NCBI RefSeq assembly: GCF_003385955.1
Contig: NZ_QRDW01000004.1
Coordinates: 1-64,000, forward strand
Origin: Aestuariispira insulae
GTDB lineage: Bacteria > Pseudomonadota > Alphaproteobacteria > UBA8366 > Aestuariispiraceae
Direction: 5' to 3'
DNA: 64,000 nt
Below the pieces are notes generated by a model. The model did no database searches, was not told where the DNA came from, and saw only the letters and a program-made list of their open reading frames with translations. Position numbers and translations under genes: made by a program. Each line of letters opens with the position of its first letter. Position 1 is the first letter of the stretch. Shown here piece after piece: positions 61,480-64,000 of this stretch.

Positions 61480-63078
61480 ACGTAAGGCGTATTTCTGGAT
61501 CTTGCCGGTGGAAGTCTTTGGGATTTCGGTGAAAATCACATGGCGCGGGCATTTGAAATGGGCCAGCCGTTCACGGCAGAATGCGATGATCTCGTTTTCG
61601 TCAATAGTTACGCCCGATCTCAGCTCAATAAAGGCACAAGGCGTTTCCCCCCATTTTTCATCCGGTTTTGCGACCACGGCGGCGGTTAGAATATCGGGAT
61701 GATCATAAAGGACATTCTCGATTTCGATTGATGATATGTTTTCCCCACCCGATATGATGATATCCTTGGACCGGTCCATGATCTGCACATAGCCGTCTGG
61801 ATGCATGACGGCCAGGTCGCCGGTATGAAACCAGCCGCCTGAAAAAGCCGTTTCGGTTGCTGCTTTATCCTTCAGATAACCTTTCATCATGATGTTACCG
61901 CGCATCATGATCTCGCCAATGGTTTTGCCATCGGTCGGAACAGGTTCCATCGTCTTAGGATCTGCGACATAAAGATCTTCCTGCACCTCGTAAGGCACCC
62001 CCTGGCGGGCCTTTTTGGCCGCCCGTTCCGCCGGGGGCAGGGAGTCCCATTCAGGGTGCCAGCTGCAGATTACCGCAGGGCCATATACTTCCGTCAGGCC
62101 GTAAACATGGGTGACGTCAATGCCGAGTTCTTCCAGTGCGCTCATCACCGAGGCGGGGGGCGGCGCTGCGGCCGTCATCATGGAAACTTTCTGGCTGAAC
62201 CGCGTTTTCTGATCTGCTGCGGCGCTGATCAGCATGCTCATGACAATCGGCGCCCCGCAGAAATGCGTAACCTGGTGCTCCTCAATTGCCGCGAGGATAT
62301 TGTTGCCGTCAACCTTACGCAGGCAGACATGTGTGCCGCCAAGCGCAGTGATCGTCCAGGGAAAGCACCAGCCATTGCAATGGAACATAGGCAACGTCCA
62401 TAGATAGACCGGAAAATGGGGCATGGGCCAGGTAACGGCATTGCCCATGGCATTCAGATAAGCTCCCCGGTGGGAGTAGACGACACCCTTCGGGTTGCCG
62501 GTGGTGCCGGAGGTATAGTTCAACGCTAGGGCGTTTTCTTCATCATCGGGCATGTGCCAAGGAAAGTTGGGATCTCCCTTGGAAATGAGGGTTTCATAAT
62601 CTGTTTCACCAAAGGGTGCTCTTGCAGGGCCTTCATTATCTTGGATATCAATGATGGTCGGAGGATTTTCCAGGTTGCTCACCGCTTCCCTGGCCAAGTC
62701 GGAAAACTCGCTGTCCACTAGGAAGAGTTTTGCCTCCCCATGTCTAAGCATATAACTGAGGGCATTGGCATCAAGACGGGTATTGAGGGAATTGAGGACC
62801 GCCCCGCACATTGGAATGGCAAAATGCGCCTCCAGAAATTCCGGAATATTGGCGGCGATGATTGCAACGGTATCTCCTTTGCCAATACCCAAATCAGTCA
62901 GGCTGGAGGCCAGTCTCACGCATCTCTCATAGGTTTCGCGCCACGTACGGCGGAGGGAGCCATGAATGACGGCCAATCGGTTGGGATAGACCTTGGCAGT
63001 GCGCCGGATCAGGGAGAGCGGGCTTAACGGGACATGATTGACGGAATTTCGGCCTAGATCATTTTCGTAAATTGTCAT
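61459..63078 (-). CDS. Acyl-CoA ligase, DmdB-like AMP-binding protein
   Basis: A 539-residue acyl-CoA synthetase with YTSGTTGNPKGVVYSHRG (about residues 185-202), the TLPMFHCNGWCFPWT segment, HVYGLTEVYGP, HTGDLAVMHPDGY and the C-terminal PKTSTGKIQKYALR lysine motif. This subgroup includes medium-chain and 3-methylmercaptopropionate-CoA ligases (DmdB). It is convergent with the DMGDH-like gene. A role in DMSP or in short/medium-chain acid activation is possible; the exact substrate is not readable from the sequence. Confidence 0.85.
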   Translation of the reverse strand: MTIYENDLGRNSVNHVPLSPLSLIRRTAKVYPNRLAVIHGSLRRTWRETYERCVRLASSLTDLGIGKGDTVAIIAANIPEFLEAHFAIPMCGAVLNSLNTRLDANALSYMLRHGEAKLFLVDSEFSDLAREAVSNLENPPTIIDIQDNEGPARAPFGETDYETLISKGDPNFPWHMPDDEENALALNYTSGTTGNPKGVVYSHRGAYLNAMGNAVTWPMPHFPVYLWTLPMFHCNGWCFPWTITALGGTHVCLRKVDGNNILAAIEEHQVTHFCGAPIVMSMLISAAADQKTRFSQKVSMMTAAAPPPASVMSALEELGIDVTHVYGLTEVYGPAVICSWHPEWDSLPPAERAAKKARQGVPYEVQEDLYVADPKTMEPVPTDGKTIGEIMMRGNIMMKGYLKDKAATETAFSGGWFHTGDLAVMHPDGYVQIMDRSKDIIISGGENISSIEIENVLYDHPDILTAAVVAKPDEKWGETPCAFIELRSGVTIDENEIIAFCRERLAHFKCPRHVIFTEIPKTSTGKIQKYALREKAGSL

Positions 63079-63242
63079 GCCGTCCTCGCTGTTACCATTT
63101 ATTCGTCCGATGATGGCGAATTTTAGGGATAATATAAAACCAAAACTGAATTGTGCTATATATTGCGGTGACTTGTTGGGACGCTTTTATGATGTGCCAG
63201 TTCATTCGTGGAGTTACCTATTGTTAATCAAAGCGGTCTAAG

Positions 63243-63596
63243 ATGCGGGATGAGGGTTGGGTTAAACTGATTAAATTTGAAGGGTCCAGGATGTATTACG
63301 ACGCGGATGATGAAAACGGTGCTAAAGCTGTAAAGCTATACGGGGAGCTTACGTTCAACGACCATGGCAGCTTTAACGATTTGATTGAGGAACTCTCGAC
63401 GGGCGGTACGTCAAACATTTCATGTGACCTTAGCGGGCTTGAATTTATCGATTCCTCCGGCCTGGGTCTTTTGCTTCTGCTTACGGATCGGGCAAAGAAA
63501 AACGGTTGGACCCTGACCTTTTTGAAACCGCAGGGTCAGGTAGCCAAGATGTTGAAATATACCGAAATCAGCAAACAGCTCGCGCTGGAAGAATAA
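63243..63596 (+). CDS. STAS-domain protein (anti-anti-sigma-like)
   Basis: A 117-residue STAS protein. The phosphorylatable-serine motif FIDSSGLGLLLLL lies at about residues 67-79, as in SpoIIAA/RsbV antagonists of anti-sigma factors. The start at 63243 lacks a strong ribosome site; an ATG 16 codons later (63291), after GAAGGG, is an alternative. A response regulator gene starts seven bases after its stop, so a small signalling operon is likely. Confidence 0.83.
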   Translation: MRDEGWVKLIKFEGSRMYYDADDENGAKAVKLYGELTFNDHGSFNDLIEELSTGGTSNISCDLSGLEFIDSSGLGLLLLLTDRAKKNGWTLTFLKPQGQVAKMLKYTEISKQLALEE

Positions 63597-63603
63597 CGTT
63601 TCG

Positions 63604-64000
63604 ATGAATGATCCATTGGAAGAGGATTTCCTGATCGATGATGAGGACGGTGCCGGAACGGATGCCGTATCAGATGGGGTTTGGAAAATTCTTGTGGTGG
63701 ATGACGAGATTAATGTGATTTCGGCGACTAAGCTGGCGTTGAATGATTTCGTTTTTGAAGGGCGCCGCCTCGAATTTTTAAGCGCGACTTCCGGGCGTGA
63801 GGCCCGCGAGATTCTCAGTCGCGAGAATGACATTGCCCTGGTTCTGCTTGATGTGACGATGGAAAGCGAACATGAGGGGCTGGATGTCGCCCGATGGATT
63901 AGGGAAGTTCTTGAAAACCAGGAAGTCAGGATTGTATTGCGCACTGGACAGCCGGGCCAGGCTCCGGAGCGAGAAGTCGTGATTAAATATGATATCAACG
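63604..64000 (+). CDS. Response regulator receiver protein (DUF3369 type), cut by the window edge
   Basis: The visible 132 codons encode a receiver domain: acidic DDE (residues ~38-40), phosphoacceptor Asp in LLDVTM and a following RIVLRTGQPGQAPEREVV segment, typical of REC-DUF3369 proteins, often with a C-terminal HD-like output domain. The gene continues past 64000, so length and output domain are unknown. It is preceded by a STAS gene seven bases upstream. Confidence 0.85.
   Translation, partial: MNDPLEEDFLIDDEDGAGTDAVSDGVWKILVVDDEINVISATKLALNDFVFEGRRLEFLSATSGREAREILSRENDIALVLLDVTMESEHEGLDVARWIREVLENQEVRIVLRTGQPGQAPEREVVIKYDIN

Noticed and set aside
1-64000. CRISPR arrays, insertion sequences, tRNA or rRNA genes
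   Set aside because: No regularly spaced repeats, transposase or integrase frames, or recognisable tRNA/rRNA stretches were found by reading; a tRNAscan-SE or Infernal run would be decisive for small RNA genes.

Overview
The window is a gene-dense stretch of a proteobacterial chromosome, almost certainly alphaproteobacterial and probably from a heterotrophic, aerobic, possibly marine organism. The main reasons are a LexA box of the alphaproteobacterial GAAC-N7-GAAC type in front of an imuA-imuB-dnaE2 cassette, a methylamine/betaine-type gene set with MttB-like and DMGDH-like proteins, and the general style of the LysR, ImuB and fatty-acid genes. The last point is inference and the genus cannot be named. 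No rRNA, tRNA, CRISPR array, insertion sequence or phage gene was recognised. Most genes have a Shine-Dalgarno sequence and several transcription units end in clear intrinsic terminators.

Layout. 1-5.8 kb: a truncated TctC-like binding protein, gamma-glutamyltransferase, a LysE exporter, an AmgK-like kinase and small conserved proteins. 5.8-9.2 kb: a LysR regulator divergent from a 3-hydroxyisobutyrate-type dehydrogenase, followed by a first MttB-like methyltransferase. 9.4-15.3 kb: cytochrome b561, YceI, OxyR, a BaiN-like flavoprotein, a methyltransferase and uracil-DNA glycosylase. 15.3-25.4 kb (minus strand): a complete beta-oxidation operon. Its first gene encodes a 1396-residue acyltransferase-hydrolase-acyl-CoA synthetase fusion, followed by thiolase, a FadN-like hydroxyacyl-CoA dehydrogenase/hydratase and FadE.

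25.6-31.7 kb holds a lysine degradation cluster: a lysine/saccharopine dehydrogenase-family enzyme, aminoadipate semialdehyde dehydrogenase, 2-oxoadipate dioxygenase/decarboxylase (HglS, DUF1338), a D-2-hydroxyglutarate dehydrogenase-like flavoenzyme and an Lrp/AsnC regulator. Together they would take lysine to 2-oxoglutarate with only one aminotransferase step not in the cluster; an aminotransferase gene lies 6 kb away. 31.8-37.2 kb carries a Tat-type CARB-like beta-lactamase, an S41 peptidase-like lipoprotein with a changed catalytic lysine, a methyltransferase, and a short peptide gene / terminator / glycine-rich-domain-like protein / MFS transporter group that looks like an undescribed peptide locus.

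37.2-49.8 kb is ordinary metabolism and regulation: aminotransferase, LysR genes, AlkC-like repair protein, ArgE, Usp, alanine symporter, an enoyl-CoA isomerase/Fe-alcohol dehydrogenase/thioesterase group, and an HtrA-like protein that has lost all three catalytic residues. 50-55.4 kb is the SOS mutasome cassette. 55.5-63.1 kb is a second methylated-amine island: a GbdR/GlxA-type AraC regulator, an XRE-cupin regulator, a second MttB-like protein, a DMGDH/GcvT-like flavoprotein and a DmdB-like acyl-CoA ligase. The XRE-cupin gene and mttB share a near-identical dyad operator sequence. The window ends in a STAS protein and a response regulator cut off by the edge.
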